This document shows positions 24,601-33,365 of a stretch of 64,000 bases of DNA, piece by piece. The stretch comes from JAGPUQ01 sp036677085 (GTDB taxonomy: Bacteria > Pseudomonadota > Gammaproteobacteria > Pseudomonadales > Porticoccaceae). Numbering within the stretch: position 1 is the stretch's first letter; every line of letters starts with the position of its first letter. Below the pieces are notes generated by a model, which was not told where the DNA came from, searched no databases, and saw only the letters and a list, made by a program, of their open reading frames with translations. The position numbers were made by a program, and so were the translations under genes. The stretch spans positions 124,001 through 188,000 of the forward strand of contig JAKFFI010000058.1 in assembly GCA_036677085.1 (NCBI GenBank), in the 5' to 3' direction.

Positions 24601-27278
24601 TGTTCCGGTGCGGCCAGTAGCTGCACCAGCCCCTCTGCCATCAACTGGCGCAGGCGCTCGCGCCCTTCGTGGGCTGCCGATCGGGTCAGGTCGGCGCGCA
24701 TGCCGTCGAGCCGGTCACCGAGCCACGCCAGATCGACCGTCATGGGCCCGGCGCCGGTGAGCAGAGCGCGGCTGCTGGCGAGCGCCTGTTCGAACAAGTC
24801 CAGACTCGCCGTATCGGGCGGCTGGCCGCGTTCGCTGCACAGATTGACCAGCGCTTCCAGCGCCCGGATCACGCGGGGTAACTGCGGGTTGCCCGCGCGC
24901 TCGCAGCAGCCGACGAGCATGTGCAGCGCCCGCGCAACCGCCTCGGAAGGCGGGCTTGCGGGCGCGCGGCGCTGCGCCGCCAGGTAGGCTGCCACCGTCT
25001 CCAGATGCGTGGTCGCTTCATCGTTGAAGGCTTGAGACGGCGGCCGGATAGCCTGGTCTGGCACTAGCTCCGCTCCGACCGAAGCGGCGACCTCTGCCGC
25101 GAGGCCGCCGCTGGCGAGGTTCTCCGCGGCCTCGCGCAGCCGTGTTCCGGAGGTGCCGAGTTCCGCCGCGGTGCCGGCGGCAAAAGCTTCGATCAGCTCC
25201 GGCAGTTGGATAATCGCGCCGCTGACCAGTTGGGCGACGGGCGCCGACCAGGGCACATGGCCATCGCGGATTTTGTTCAGCAGGTGCTCCACGGCCCACG
25301 CCAACTCGGCGATCGCCGTGGCGCCGACCATGCGGCCACTGCCCTTGAGGGTGTGGAAGCCGCGTCGGAGCTCAGCCAGTACCTCGGCGCTGGTCCCTGG
25401 CGAACGGGTTTCAAGGTCGCGCAGGGACTCCAGAACCTCGCGGGCCTCCGCGGCAAAAATTTCGCAAAGCTCCGGATCCGCATCAACCGCGGATGCGGGG
25501 GTGCCAACCAGCGTCGGCACCCGGCGGGCAGCGGGGGTCGGGGTCTCCGCGGGAGGCACAACCGGCGGGGGGGGCAGCGGCACCACCTTTGCCTCCGCAG
25601 CATTGCCGGTAACGACTGGCTGTGGTTCAACATCGAAAGCAGCGAGCTCGATGACTTTGGCCTCGGCCTGATGCAGAAAGCGATCGCAGGCAGCGGTATC
25701 GGCCCGAGCCAGGGACTCGAGGTAGTACTCGCACGCGATGAGGGCGTCGGCGAGCGCGTCAAGCTGCGACCAGGAGGCGCTTGCGCCGGGGCGCATCAGT
25801 TGCCGCGCGACGTGGTCGCCGCAGGCGGCCACCACCAAGCCCAGGCGGTGCTGCTCGATGAATGCCAGCGCGCGAGCGATCTGCACGGCGCGCGCGGGCA
25901 ATCCTTCCAGGTACAGGGGGTTGTTGCGCGCCGAGATATAGCCCACCACGGCGTCCTTGATCTCGTCGAGCAGTCCGCGCACGGTGGCGACCACGGCGGC
26001 AGCGGCGGCATCGACCCAGGCGATTTGGCGCCGACCCTGATCCTCCGTGGATCCCGTCAACGGGGTGGTTGCATCGCACACCAGTGCTTCCAGTGCGCTG
26101 ATCTGGTCCGCCCATTGCGGCCAGGAAATCCGGATCGGATGGCCGGTCAGCTCGCGGTACGCGGCGTCCGCGCTTGCCGCCGCCGGATGAGCGGCAGCTA
26201 CCAGGGTGTCGCGCAGATGCAGTAGCGGGGGCGACAGGGTCGCGGCAGCCTGTTCCAGTGCGATGCCGGTATCGACGAGCTGGTCGCTCAGGTCCTGAAG
26301 CTGGTGCAGTGCGATCGTCAATTGGTCGCGTAACGCGGTATTCGGGCCATGGGTGACGGAACCTTCATCCTCTGCCGCCGGATGTCGGAGAGGGGTCTGG
26401 TCGAGGCGAAACAGGCTGCGCAGCTGTAACGCCCCGGGTTGCCGGTCGCTCGCCCTGGCAACGTAATAGAGTAGATTCTTCAATAGATTGCGCGCCGCCG
26501 GCGGCGCTGCGGAAGCAACGGCGGCGGGATCGCAGCAGGTGCGCAGATCGCGATCAAGCTCCCGCAACAGTTGCCGTAGGGCCGGGCCTGCCGGCGCTTC
26601 GGCACCCAGGCCGGCGAGGACGGCGTATCCGGCGCGCCACAGCAATCCGCGCTGGTGCCCGGCAAAAAGCTCCTGCATGCGTTCCGCGACGGTGCTCATG
26701 CGCCGGAGCGGGAGGTCGATCAGCGGCTCTCCCTTCAGCAGGCTCAGCAATCCGAGTTGGTAAATCTGGCGCAACTTCTGGCACAGCGCCGCCAGTTCCG
26801 CATGGTCGACAGCAGTGGGCAGGGATTGGTTGCACTGGTCGAAGGGCGTGAGATCCGGATCGAACACGCCGTCCTCGGTCGCGAGCGGTTGCCCCTGGAG
26901 GGCGCGCAAGTCGTTGCGAGGCGACAGCAGGACGGCGGGTTGATCGCCGTGCTCCGCGATGACAGTGTCGAGATAGCCTGGCACGGCGGCGGCGGCGGCG
27001 GCCAGCGCCTCGCCCGCCACTACCCGGTCACTCACTTCGCCACCGAGCAGTGCGTCCACCACGGCTTCCATCTCCACCAGCAGTTGCACGCCGGCATGGC
27101 AATCGGCCATCGCCATCGATCCCGCCACCTGGTGCAGATACGCCCGGCAGAACTGGAGCTGTTGCCGGTCACTCGGGTCGCGCAGGTAACTTTCCAGTGC
27201 GTCGGTGGCAGCCTCCAGCGTGACCCCGACTTCGTCGATCAGCCACTGCAGGCCCCAGGGGCCGGAATCAGCTCCCAT
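21669..27278 (-). CDS. chpA: Chemosensory hybrid histidine kinase ChpA
   Basis: A 1869-residue CheA-like kinase controlling type IV pilus activity. Hpt-like modules occur at His49 (LHQVAGS, lacking the usual Lys), His642 (FHTLKGSGRMVG, canonical), His786 (LHMLVGCCE, lacking Lys) and His1103 (LHTLKGGARMAG, canonical). Then follow a Pro/Ala linker near 1200, the CheA dimerisation and ATPase domains (LEHLIRNAIDHGIESPERR, DDGRGLD, ISGRGLGMDVV), a CheW-like domain, and a C-terminal receiver with Asp1795 (LLLDIEMPRMDG). It is shorter than the roughly 2470-residue Pseudomonas protein, so it carries fewer transfer modules. It overlaps pilK by 11 bp and chpB by 4 bp. Confidence 0.95.
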   Translation of the reverse strand: MGADSGPWGLQWLIDEVGVTLEAATDALESYLRDPSDRQQLQFCRAYLHQVAGSMAMADCHAGVQLLVEMEAVVDALLGGEVSDRVVAGEALAAAAAAVPGYLDTVIAEHGDQPAVLLSPRNDLRALQGQPLATEDGVFDPDLTPFDQCNQSLPTAVDHAELAALCQKLRQIYQLGLLSLLKGEPLIDLPLRRMSTVAERMQELFAGHQRGLLWRAGYAVLAGLGAEAPAGPALRQLLRELDRDLRTCCDPAAVASAAPPAARNLLKNLLYYVARASDRQPGALQLRSLFRLDQTPLRHPAAEDEGSVTHGPNTALRDQLTIALHQLQDLSDQLVDTGIALEQAAATLSPPLLHLRDTLVAAAHPAAASADAAYRELTGHPIRISWPQWADQISALEALVCDATTPLTGSTEDQGRRQIAWVDAAAAAVVATVRGLLDEIKDAVVGYISARNNPLYLEGLPARAVQIARALAFIEQHRLGLVVAACGDHVARQLMRPGASASWSQLDALADALIACEYYLESLARADTAACDRFLHQAEAKVIELAAFDVEPQPVVTGNAAEAKVVPLPPPPVVPPAETPTPAARRVPTLVGTPASAVDADPELCEIFAAEAREVLESLRDLETRSPGTSAEVLAELRRGFHTLKGSGRMVGATAIAELAWAVEHLLNKIRDGHVPWSAPVAQLVSGAIIQLPELIEAFAAGTAAELGTSGTRLREAAENLASGGLAAEVAASVGAELVPDQAIRPPSQAFNDEATTHLETVAAYLAAQRRAPASPPSEAVARALHMLVGCCERAGNPQLPRVIRALEALVNLCSERGQPPDTASLDLFEQALASSRALLTGAGPMTVDLAWLGDRLDGMRADLTRSAAHEGRERLRQLMAEGLVQLLAAPEQFATPGGNGAELNLQLPALASEMEELARSANAAELPALEELASLLAAACRQCAGAPLTADARATLSAGTDVLLGMLDAVAANHPVAALAAAQREALSGLGLGNAASESARAPAPEFAVPEAIAPEAAVATPGASALPDDQAGAIGETAAAAGTDWAEYGAPGDRGRVDAELVGVFLEEAADLGEQLEHALQQWQAGADPVQSASTLKRALHTLKGGARMAGCRTLGTLCHDFETLVLRAEASADAGSEGFFATSLDHYDKIESELEHIRGLVREPEAVPRTPATPPLARSPAPIGGQVIVLPTPPPMPPAPTAPQHPAPQHPAPLRGRVGNAPQVPAPWRVAAVGSKQRSGQTHGGTVAEPREMVRIAAPILDTLVNLVDETSISRSRIEQQLHQFHALLEEMETTVTRFHDQVRRLSIETEAHTLPRSEAPDITAGAEDFDPLEMDRYSHLQQLARGLEESASDLQDLKDTLLDKAQDTETLLVQQARVNRDLHENLTLTRMVPFARVVPRLRRIVRQTASELDKPIELQLDNVEGEMDRAVLERIVPSLEHLIRNAIDHGIESPERRRLAGKPETGTVAITFAREAGDIVIRLSDDGRGLDLEAIRAKAASLRLLPPGDELTDQDVMQLIFRPGFSTSQAISQISGRGLGMDVVDNEVRQLGGSVALTSRRNYGTEFTLRLPFTASVNRALLMKADGELYGVLLNSVAGVVKLNNVELASLHADPEQRLHFEGEFYKVCPLTSLLDGVPATLPAAAGKLSVLLVKGKSENVAVQVDALEPSQEIVVKSLGPQFAKVRGLAGATLLGDGRVVPIVDLVALIADRGSWSRALPQPALSGPGSLASAGASARAATIVVVDDSVTVRKATSRLLERNGYRVLTARDGLEAMQLLQEVKPDLMLLDIEMPRMDGFEVARQVRASELLRGLPIAMITSRSGDKHREKALTLGVNRYLGKPYQEEVLLSVVEELLANPPGVR

Positions 27279-28233
27279 GGGACGCCTCGCCGTCGGCCAG
27301 GCGGCGGTAGGCCGCGACGCCGGGGTGCTCGACGCGGGTCAGGCCGGTCGGACACCAGTCGTGGGCCTCTCCCGGCCCCAGAATCAGATGACCGCCGGGC
27401 TTGAGGCGCTGGGCGAGAAAATTCAGGGTGTCGTGGCGACGCCAGCGGCGGAAGTAAATCAACAGATTCTGGCAAAAGATGATGTCCGCGCCTGCGGGGA
27501 AAAATCCCCGCTGCCGCAGCAGCAGGTTGTCCACGACAAACGCCAACCGACTGCGCACTTCGATGCGAAACCGGAAGCGCCCGGCACCGACCGGCTCAAG
27601 AAAGCGCGTCGCATACTCCCTGGGAAGGTCGAGCAGGGCGTGCGTGGGGTAGATGCCGGCGCGGGCTTCCCGCAGCGCGGACCGGCTCAGGTCGGTCCCG
27701 ATCACGGCGAAGTCGTCGCTGCGTCCAGCGGCGCCGAACCCCGCGATGGCATCCAGTGCGAGCGAATAAGCCTCTTGCCCGGTGGAGCAGCCGACGCTCC
27801 ACAGGCTGAGGCTCTCCCCGCCGGCGGCGGCGCGACCATGCACGATGTCGCGGACGAAATCGTGGGAGTCCCGATGGCGAAAAAACCGGGTTTCCTTGAT
27901 CAACAGGCGATCCAGCAGCAGGCGCCTTTCACCCTCGCCGGCCGCGGTGTGCAGCAGGCATTCAAAATACTCATCCGGATCCGTACAGCCCAATTCCAGC
28001 AGTCGCTGCTCGAGTTGGCGGCGGACAAAGGGCTCGCGGCGCTGGTCGACCACAATCCCGGTTTCCTTTTCGAAGCCGTCGGCCCACAGCTGGTAATGAC
28101 TATCCTCCAGAGTGCTGACCTGCTGCTGAAGGACGGTGTCATCAGGACCGGGCGCAGGCTGCACAAGGTGCTCGCGTCCGCTCCCCGCGGGATTTGTCGA
28201 GTCCGGGCGACAGGCCCTCTGGGTGGTGGTCAT
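27268..28233 (-). CDS. pilK: CheR-type chemoreceptor methyltransferase PilK
   Basis: A 321-residue S-adenosylmethionine-dependent methyltransferase that methylates glutamates of PilJ. It has the CheR N-terminal helices, then ETRFFRHRDSHDFV, the SAM-binding SVGCSTGQEAYSLAL, VIGTDLSRSALREAR and FCQNLLIYF in place of the usual FCRNVLIYF. The ATG at 28233 overlaps the pilJ stop as ATGA; the longer open frame upstream only mirrors pilJ in another frame. It overlaps the chpA start by 11 bp. No TPR domain is fused. Confidence 0.9.
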   Translation of the reverse strand: MTTTQRACRPDSTNPAGSGREHLVQPAPGPDDTVLQQQVSTLEDSHYQLWADGFEKETGIVVDQRREPFVRRQLEQRLLELGCTDPDEYFECLLHTAAGEGERRLLLDRLLIKETRFFRHRDSHDFVRDIVHGRAAAGGESLSLWSVGCSTGQEAYSLALDAIAGFGAAGRSDDFAVIGTDLSRSALREARAGIYPTHALLDLPREYATRFLEPVGAGRFRFRIEVRSRLAFVVDNLLLRQRGFFPAGADIIFCQNLLIYFRRWRRHDTLNFLAQRLKPGGHLILGPGEAHDWCPTGLTRVEHPGVAAYRRLADGEASHGS

Positions 28234-30824
28234 CGGCGCGGATAATCGGGGTTCGTATCGAGATCGAATTCGTCGAGGTTGATCTCCGCAAGCTCCTGGT
28301 GGAGAGCGCTGCTGAGATTGATCTCGGTGGTGTTTGGGGCAGCTCGCTCGGATCGCGTCTCGGGCGACAGGGTGGCTCCCCAGTCCTCCAGATCGATATC
28401 CTCCAGCGCCATGGGGTGTTCCGCGGGAGTGGTGGTGGCTTGCGGGACGGGTGTTTGGCGCTCTCGCGGCTGCGCGCGGCCCGGCCACTGGCGGTCTGAG
28501 TCATCGCTCGCGGCAGTGCTATCGGCGCGGGCGGTGACAGGAGACGGTGCCTTGTGATGCACGGGCGTCTGGTTCGGTCGCAGGTGCTGGCGATCGATCT
28601 CATCCATGGCCGCTTTGCTTTCGGCAAGGACGGAGGTGATATGCGGCTGCGGGTGCCGCATGACGGGGGCGGAGGTACCGGCTGGGCGCGAGGTCCGCAC
28701 ACTGTCCGGTTGTTGGGTGGCGGTGGATGTCGGATTCGCGTTGCCCAGAGGACGTGGCGAGACTTCCGGCAGCCGGAAGCCGGACACCGATTCACGCAGA
28801 TCGACCGCCATGTCCGCGAGCTCGCCGATGGATGCGGCGGTCTGGTTGGCCTGCTCCAGGGTGCGCGATGTGATCTCCTGGATCACGCTCATGGTGTTGG
28901 AGATGTGGCCAGCCGTGGTGGATTGGTGACGTGCGGCGGTCGAAATATCCTGAATCAACTCCGCCAGGTTGGTGGAGACGGTTTCGATTTCACCCAACGC
29001 CACGCCCGCGTCCTGACTCAGGGCCGCACCCGCCACCACTTCGGCGGTCGTCTGTTCCATGGAGGCCACGGCCGCGGTAGTGTCGGACTGGATCGCCGTG
29101 ACGAGCGCTGCAATCTGTTTGGTGGCACTGGCCGAGCGTTCGGCCAGGCGTTGCACTTCATCCGCCACCACTGCGAAGCCGCGTCCGGCATCGCCCGCCA
29201 TGGACGCTTGAATCGCGGCGTTGAGCGCCAGGATGTTGGTTTGATCGGCGATGTCGCCGATCAGGGAGACGATGTCGCCGATTTCCTGGGAGCTTTCACC
29301 CAGGCGCTTGATCCGTTTCGACGTTTCCTGGATCTGGTCGCGGATACGATCCATGCCGGTGATGGTATTGCGCACGACCGCCGCGCCACGGGCGGCAATG
29401 GATACCGAGCGCTCGGCGACCGCGGCAGACTCGGTGGCATTGGCGGACACCTGATCGATGGTGATCGCCATCTCGTTGATCGCGGCGGAAGCGTCGGTAA
29501 TTTCGTGCGATTGATTTTCGGCGGCTTGCGACAGTTGCAAGGCGGTGGCGCGCGTGCTGTCTGACGCCGCCGAGACATCGGCAGCCGTCTCAACGATACG
29601 CGACACCAATTCACGCAATTGTTGAATGGAGTAGTTGATCGCGTCGGCGATGGCGCCGGTGAAATCCTGGGTGACGGTCGCCTCGACGGTCAGGTCACCC
29701 TGGCCCAGGTCCTGGATTTCGTCCAGCAAGCGCAGGATGGCATCCTGATGGGCCTGGTTCGCGAGCGCGGTTTCGCGCAGTCTCCGGCGCGTGTCCGCGA
29801 CCAGAATGAAGGCCAGAGCGGCGAGTCCGGCCACCAGCAATCCGACGCCGGCAATGGCTACGGCGGTGATACTGAAACCGGGCAGTATTTCCCGGTTGGC
29901 GCTGCCCAGGTCGCGGATGCCCTTGGACAGGCCGTCGCCCTGTGCGACCAGGCTGTCGCGGCTGGTCAGGATTGCCGCGGTTGCCGTCTGGCTGGCCACC
30001 ACGCCGGGAGCAAATCCCTCGACAGTATCCAGCGCTGCGGCCAGCGGCCGGAAACTGTCGGCTACCACGGCGAGTTGCAGTCGCGCCGCCTGATTGCGGG
30101 CGGGCAGGAAATTCCGGGCTGGGTCGCCATTGCGCAGGCCTGACAGTACCGCCGCAAAGCGCTCTTTTTGTTCCCGCAGGCCGGGCAGGGTTTCGGCGGC
30201 ATTCCGATCCGGCTGGGAAAGGGCGGCAATGGCAGTGGCCATCTGCTCGACGGTGGCGACGAGCGAGTAGCCTGCATCCACCTCTACCGTGGAAGCCTGG
30301 GCGGCGACCAGGGTTTTACCGAGGACGCTGGTGGTTTCGCGCAGCCTGGGGATGGTTTCCCGGGCCGTGGCCACGGCCCCTCGAAAGCCGGTTGCTTCCT
30401 CGCCTTGGGCCGCGATGGTGTCGACCTGGGCCTGGATCCGTTTCCATTCCAGGCCAAAGGCCGCAATCTGTGCGGCCGGTAGCTGGTCCGCAAGATTTTG
30501 CTCAACGTCGAGCCAGATGGCATCCATCCGTGCGCGCAAGCGGAGCATGGCGCTACGCGCTTCGTCGTCGCCGAGGGACGCGGCAGCGGCGGTTTCTGAC
30601 AGCTGTTCGACGAGGACCCGCACGTCGGCCGCCATCTGCACGCTGGCGCGGTCGTATTCGGAGTTCCGGTACAGCGTATAGAAAATGTAGCCGAGCGCGA
30701 TCGTCAGCGCGATCAGCCCCACCACCAGGACGATCACCGGCAGACCGGTGAGCGCGCGTCCTCTCGCTGATTTCGTTTCCATGGGGATAAGGCTGCTCCG
30801 GCTGCTGATTTTCGGTTGACTCAT
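28230..30824 (-). CDS. pilJ: Type IV pilus chemoreceptor PilJ
   Basis: An 864-residue methyl-accepting chemotaxis protein that senses pilus or surface signals. A TM helix near residues 26-50 precedes the periplasmic domain with two PilJ-type helical modules (about 50-310). A second TM follows near 318-340, then a HAMP-like region and the signalling domain, whose hairpin tip reads IADQTNILALNAAIQASMAGDAGRGFAVVADEV in two adjoining halves. After the coiled coil (about residue 680) there is a tail of some 180 residues rich in Pro, Thr, Ser and His, ending in an acidic EINLDEFDLDTN segment. Pseudomonas PilJ is about 680 residues, so this tail is extra. It overlaps pilI and pilK by ATGA. Confidence 0.93.
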   Translation of the reverse strand: MSQPKISSRSSLIPMETKSARGRALTGLPVIVLVVGLIALTIALGYIFYTLYRNSEYDRASVQMAADVRVLVEQLSETAAAASLGDDEARSAMLRLRARMDAIWLDVEQNLADQLPAAQIAAFGLEWKRIQAQVDTIAAQGEEATGFRGAVATARETIPRLRETTSVLGKTLVAAQASTVEVDAGYSLVATVEQMATAIAALSQPDRNAAETLPGLREQKERFAAVLSGLRNGDPARNFLPARNQAARLQLAVVADSFRPLAAALDTVEGFAPGVVASQTATAAILTSRDSLVAQGDGLSKGIRDLGSANREILPGFSITAVAIAGVGLLVAGLAALAFILVADTRRRLRETALANQAHQDAILRLLDEIQDLGQGDLTVEATVTQDFTGAIADAINYSIQQLRELVSRIVETAADVSAASDSTRATALQLSQAAENQSHEITDASAAINEMAITIDQVSANATESAAVAERSVSIAARGAAVVRNTITGMDRIRDQIQETSKRIKRLGESSQEIGDIVSLIGDIADQTNILALNAAIQASMAGDAGRGFAVVADEVQRLAERSASATKQIAALVTAIQSDTTAAVASMEQTTAEVVAGAALSQDAGVALGEIETVSTNLAELIQDISTAARHQSTTAGHISNTMSVIQEITSRTLEQANQTAASIGELADMAVDLRESVSGFRLPEVSPRPLGNANPTSTATQQPDSVRTSRPAGTSAPVMRHPQPHITSVLAESKAAMDEIDRQHLRPNQTPVHHKAPSPVTARADSTAASDDSDRQWPGRAQPRERQTPVPQATTTPAEHPMALEDIDLEDWGATLSPETRSERAAPNTTEINLSSALHQELAEINLDEFDLDTNPDYPRR

Positions 30825-31375
30825 CTGCCTAGCGAGGCGTCGCGAAACGCGGGATCCTGAAACAGCAGGGCGGGATCGAACAGCGGCAAGATACGCCCGT
30901 TGGCGTCGATCAGTCCACCCGCCACAAACGGATGAAACGGCCCGGCCGGGAGCTCTTGCCGTTCGCGGAAGGCGTCATGGGCAAAATGCCGCAAGCCATC
31001 GACCCGATCGACGATAACGCCCGCGGAAAAATCGTCCGAGACCATGACCAGTATGCGCTGGTCTTTGGACGGAGCCGTCGCGCCCTGCCCCAGGAATTCG
31101 GCACCGTCGACCACTGGCAGGAGCTTGCCGCGCACATTGGCAATGCCGCGCATCCAGGGCTGTACCTGAGGCAGGCGCGTCAGGTGACGTACCGGAAGAA
31201 TTTCCGAGAGGCACTCGAGGTCGACCAGCGTGTCGCAGCCGGCGAGCCGGAACGCGACCATGGTCGCTACCGGGGCGTACTCCGCCTGCTCCGGCAGTTG
31301 GCTCGCTGCCTTGGCGAAGGTTCGGGCTAGCTCCTGCAGCAGGGTAAACGGATCGGGCGGCACCACGGCGTTCAT
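30821..31375 (-). CDS. pilI: CheW-like coupling protein PilI
   Basis: A 184-residue CheW-domain protein coupling PilJ to ChpA. CheW features are VAFRLAGCDTLVDLECLSEILP, the PQVQPWMRGIANVRGKLLPVVDGAEFLG core, and DFSAGVIVDRVDGLRHF. The ATG at 31375 lies 7 bp after the pilH stop, and the stop overlaps the pilJ start as ATGA. Length is normal for PilI. Confidence 0.92.
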   Translation of the reverse strand: MNAVVPPDPFTLLQELARTFAKAASQLPEQAEYAPVATMVAFRLAGCDTLVDLECLSEILPVRHLTRLPQVQPWMRGIANVRGKLLPVVDGAEFLGQGATAPSKDQRILVMVSDDFSAGVIVDRVDGLRHFAHDAFRERQELPAGPFHPFVAGGLIDANGRILPLFDPALLFQDPAFRDASLGR

Positions 31376-31382
31376 GCGGGCA

Positions 31383-31745
31383 TCACGGAATCAGACTCGC
31401 GATCACGGCGATCAATTCGTGTTCGCGAACCGGCTTGGTGACGTAGCCGCGCGCGCCCTGCCGCGCGCCCCAGACGCGATCGGTCTGCTGATCCTTGTTC
31501 GAAACCATGACGACGGGGATGTGTCGCGTTTGCGCGCTCCGGGTCAGCAGGCGCGTGGCCTGAAAGCCGTTCAGCCCCGGCATGACGATGTCCATCAGGA
31601 CGATATCCGGCTGTTGATCGCGCGCCACCTGCACGCCGAGCTCGGCGTCGTCGGCGGAGATCACGACGTAGCCGTGGCGGCTGAGGATTCCGGTCAGGTG
31701 CAGGGTATCCACAGGCGAGTCGTCGATGATCAATACTTTTGACAT
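31383..31745 (-). CDS. pilH: Response regulator PilH
   Basis: A 120-residue single-domain CheY-like receiver phosphorylated by ChpA. The acidic pair is IIDDSPVD, the phospho-acceptor Asp lies in DIVLMDIVMPGLNGFQA, and the conserved Lys in GYVTKPV. The ATG at 31745 (MSKVLIIDD) matches PilH proteins and has AGGGG upstream; a GTG 12 bases earlier has no properly spaced ribosome site. In Pseudomonas PilH opposes or dampens PilG output at the retraction side. Confidence 0.92.
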   Translation of the reverse strand: MSKVLIIDDSPVDTLHLTGILSRHGYVVISADDAELGVQVARDQQPDIVLMDIVMPGLNGFQATRLLTRSAQTRHIPVVMVSNKDQQTDRVWGARQGARGYVTKPVREHELIAVIASLIP

Positions 31746-31820
31746 CAGTTTCGGCACCCCTGGCTTGATCCGGCGCTGACCCGGTAGTTCCGTCCGCGCA
31801 AAGTACTCCCCGCCGTGGCG

Positions 31821-32243
31821 CTAGGAAGGTTCCGCCTCCGTTTGCCCGGCTGCATCGGCGTTCGCGCCGCCCCCCGCCATGCGGTCGACCACGTCCATCA
31901 GTTCCTGGCGGCTGAACGGCTTGGTGAGATAGGCATCCGCGCCCACGATGCGCCCGCGGGCCTTGTCGAACAAACCGTCCTTGCTCGACAGCATCACCAC
32001 CGGGATGTGGCGAAAGCGGCGGTTGTTCTTGATCAGGGCGCAGGTCTGGTAACCATCGAGCCGCGGCATCATGATGTCGACGAAAATGAGATCCGGGGGG
32101 GAGTCGGCAATCTTTGCCAGCGAGTCGAATCCGTCCACCGCGGTAATCACTTCGCAACCGGCGCGCACCAGCAAAGTCTCCGCCGTTTTACGGATGGTGT
32201 TGCTGTCATCGATTACCATGATTTTCAAGGTGTTCGAGCTCAC
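31821..32243 (-). CDS. pilG: Response regulator PilG
   Basis: A 140-residue CheY-like receiver, first gene of the Pil-Chp operon. It is strikingly conserved: KIMVIDDSNTIRKTAETLL at the N-terminus, phospho-acceptor Asp in LIFVDIMMPRLDGYQTCALI, and SSKDGLFDKARGRIVGADAYL with TKPF after it. The GTG at 32243 (VSSNTLKIMV) fits known PilG N-termini and follows a GGGGGG stretch; longer starts upstream are not conserved. PilG in Pseudomonas promotes pilus extension and cAMP synthesis. It is divergent from gshB with 174 bp between them. Confidence 0.93.
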   Translation of the reverse strand: MSSNTLKIMVIDDSNTIRKTAETLLVRAGCEVITAVDGFDSLAKIADSPPDLIFVDIMMPRLDGYQTCALIKNNRRFRHIPVVMLSSKDGLFDKARGRIVGADAYLTKPFSRQELMDVVDRMAGGGANADAAGQTEAEPS

Positions 32244-32417
32244 TGACCCCCCGGTGCGCAACGCAGCGTGGAGCCCGGACCGGGGCCACAAACCATGCGT
32301 CATAACGAGTTTCTTATGTAACACAACATCGGGTTATTATCCATATTTGGCGGCCTTGATCGCCAAATGGACCGCGCTTTCGCTACTTTGTCCCCGCCCT
32401 GTCAGGAGTTAACCGCG
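32244..32417. promoter_or_regulatory. Divergent promoter region pilG / gshB
   Basis: This 174-bp gap must hold the promoters of the Pil-Chp operon (leftward) and gshB (rightward). Its middle (about 32300-32350) is AT-rich. A TATTAT hexamer at 32335-32340 is a candidate -10 box for gshB, but the -35 region (TTCTTA at 32311) is weak, and no clear leftward promoter is visible. Exact boxes are not certain. Confidence 0.4.
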
Positions 32418-33365
32418 ATGTCCCGCAACCTTGGGGTGATCATGGATCCGATCGCGACCATCAACCCGAAGAAAGATACCACCCTGGCGTTGCTGCTGGC
32501 CGCGCAGGCGCGTGGTTGGTCGCTGTGGTACATGGAGCAGGCGGATTTGGCGCTTGAAGACTGTGTTCCCGTCGCCCGGCTGACGCCGCTATGGGTACGC
32601 GACTCCCTCACGAACTGGTTCGAGCTCGGACTGCCGGAAGAGCGGCCGCTCGAAACCCTGGACTGCGTGCTGATGCGCAAGGACCCGCCGTTCGACGGCG
32701 AATACATCTACAGCACCTACCTGCTGGAAGCCGTGGAGCGGCTCGGGGTGTTGGTGGTCAACCGGCCGGGCAGTCTGCGCGACTGCAATGAAAAGATTTT
32801 TGCCACCCGGTTCCCGCAATGTACGCCGCCACTGCTGGTGAGCCGGGATCCGGCGCGGTTGCGCGCGTTCCACGACCATCACGACGACGTGATTTACAAG
32901 CCCCTCGACGGCATGGGAGGGATCGGGATTTTCCGGGCGCGCGCCGACGAGCCCAATCTCAGCGTCATCATCGAAACCCTGACCCAGCATGGCCGTACCA
33001 CCATCATGGCGCAGCGCTACATCCCGGAAATCGTCGCGGGTGACAAGCGCATCCTGGTAGTCGACGGCGAGGCCGTGCCCTACTGTCTGGCGCGGGTGCC
33101 GGCGGTGGGGGAGGTGCGGGGCAACCTGGCGGCGGGTGGCAGCGGCATCGTGCAGCCGCTGTCGGAACGGGACCGCTGGATCGTCGCACAGGTCGCGCCG
33201 ACGCTGCGCGAGCTGGGGCTGCTGTTCGTGGGGCTCGATGTCATCGGGGACTATCTGACCGAGATCAATGTCACCAGTCCCACCTGCGCGCGGGAAATTG
33301 ACTACGCAATGGACACCGACATCGGCGGGCGTCTGCTAACCGCCATCGAGCGGCGACTGCGTTGA
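32418..33365 (+). CDS. gshB: Glutathione synthetase
   Basis: A 315-residue ATP-grasp ligase joining gamma-glutamylcysteine and glycine. The N-terminus (LGVIMDPIATINPKKDTT) is the standard GshB substrate-domain start; MRKDPPFDGEYIYSTYLLE, NRPGSLRDCNEKIFA, YKPLDGMGGIGIF and the C-terminal GLDVIGDYLTEINVTSPTC complete the family pattern. The ATG at 32418 has AGGAG at 32404-32408; upstream in-frame starts are not conserved. The stop overlaps the TTG of the next gene. Glutathione from this enzyme is the cofactor used by the class III alcohol dehydrogenase at 3016. Confidence 0.96.
   Translation: MSRNLGVIMDPIATINPKKDTTLALLLAAQARGWSLWYMEQADLALEDCVPVARLTPLWVRDSLTNWFELGLPEERPLETLDCVLMRKDPPFDGEYIYSTYLLEAVERLGVLVVNRPGSLRDCNEKIFATRFPQCTPPLLVSRDPARLRAFHDHHDDVIYKPLDGMGGIGIFRARADEPNLSVIIETLTQHGRTTIMAQRYIPEIVAGDKRILVVDGEAVPYCLARVPAVGEVRGNLAAGGSGIVQPLSERDRWIVAQVAPTLRELGLLFVGLDVIGDYLTEINVTSPTCAREIDYAMDTDIGGRLLTAIERRLR

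Noticed and set aside
22713..24620. A 635-codon plus-strand frame
   Set aside because: Antisense to chpA, no domain, composition typical of a shadow frame.
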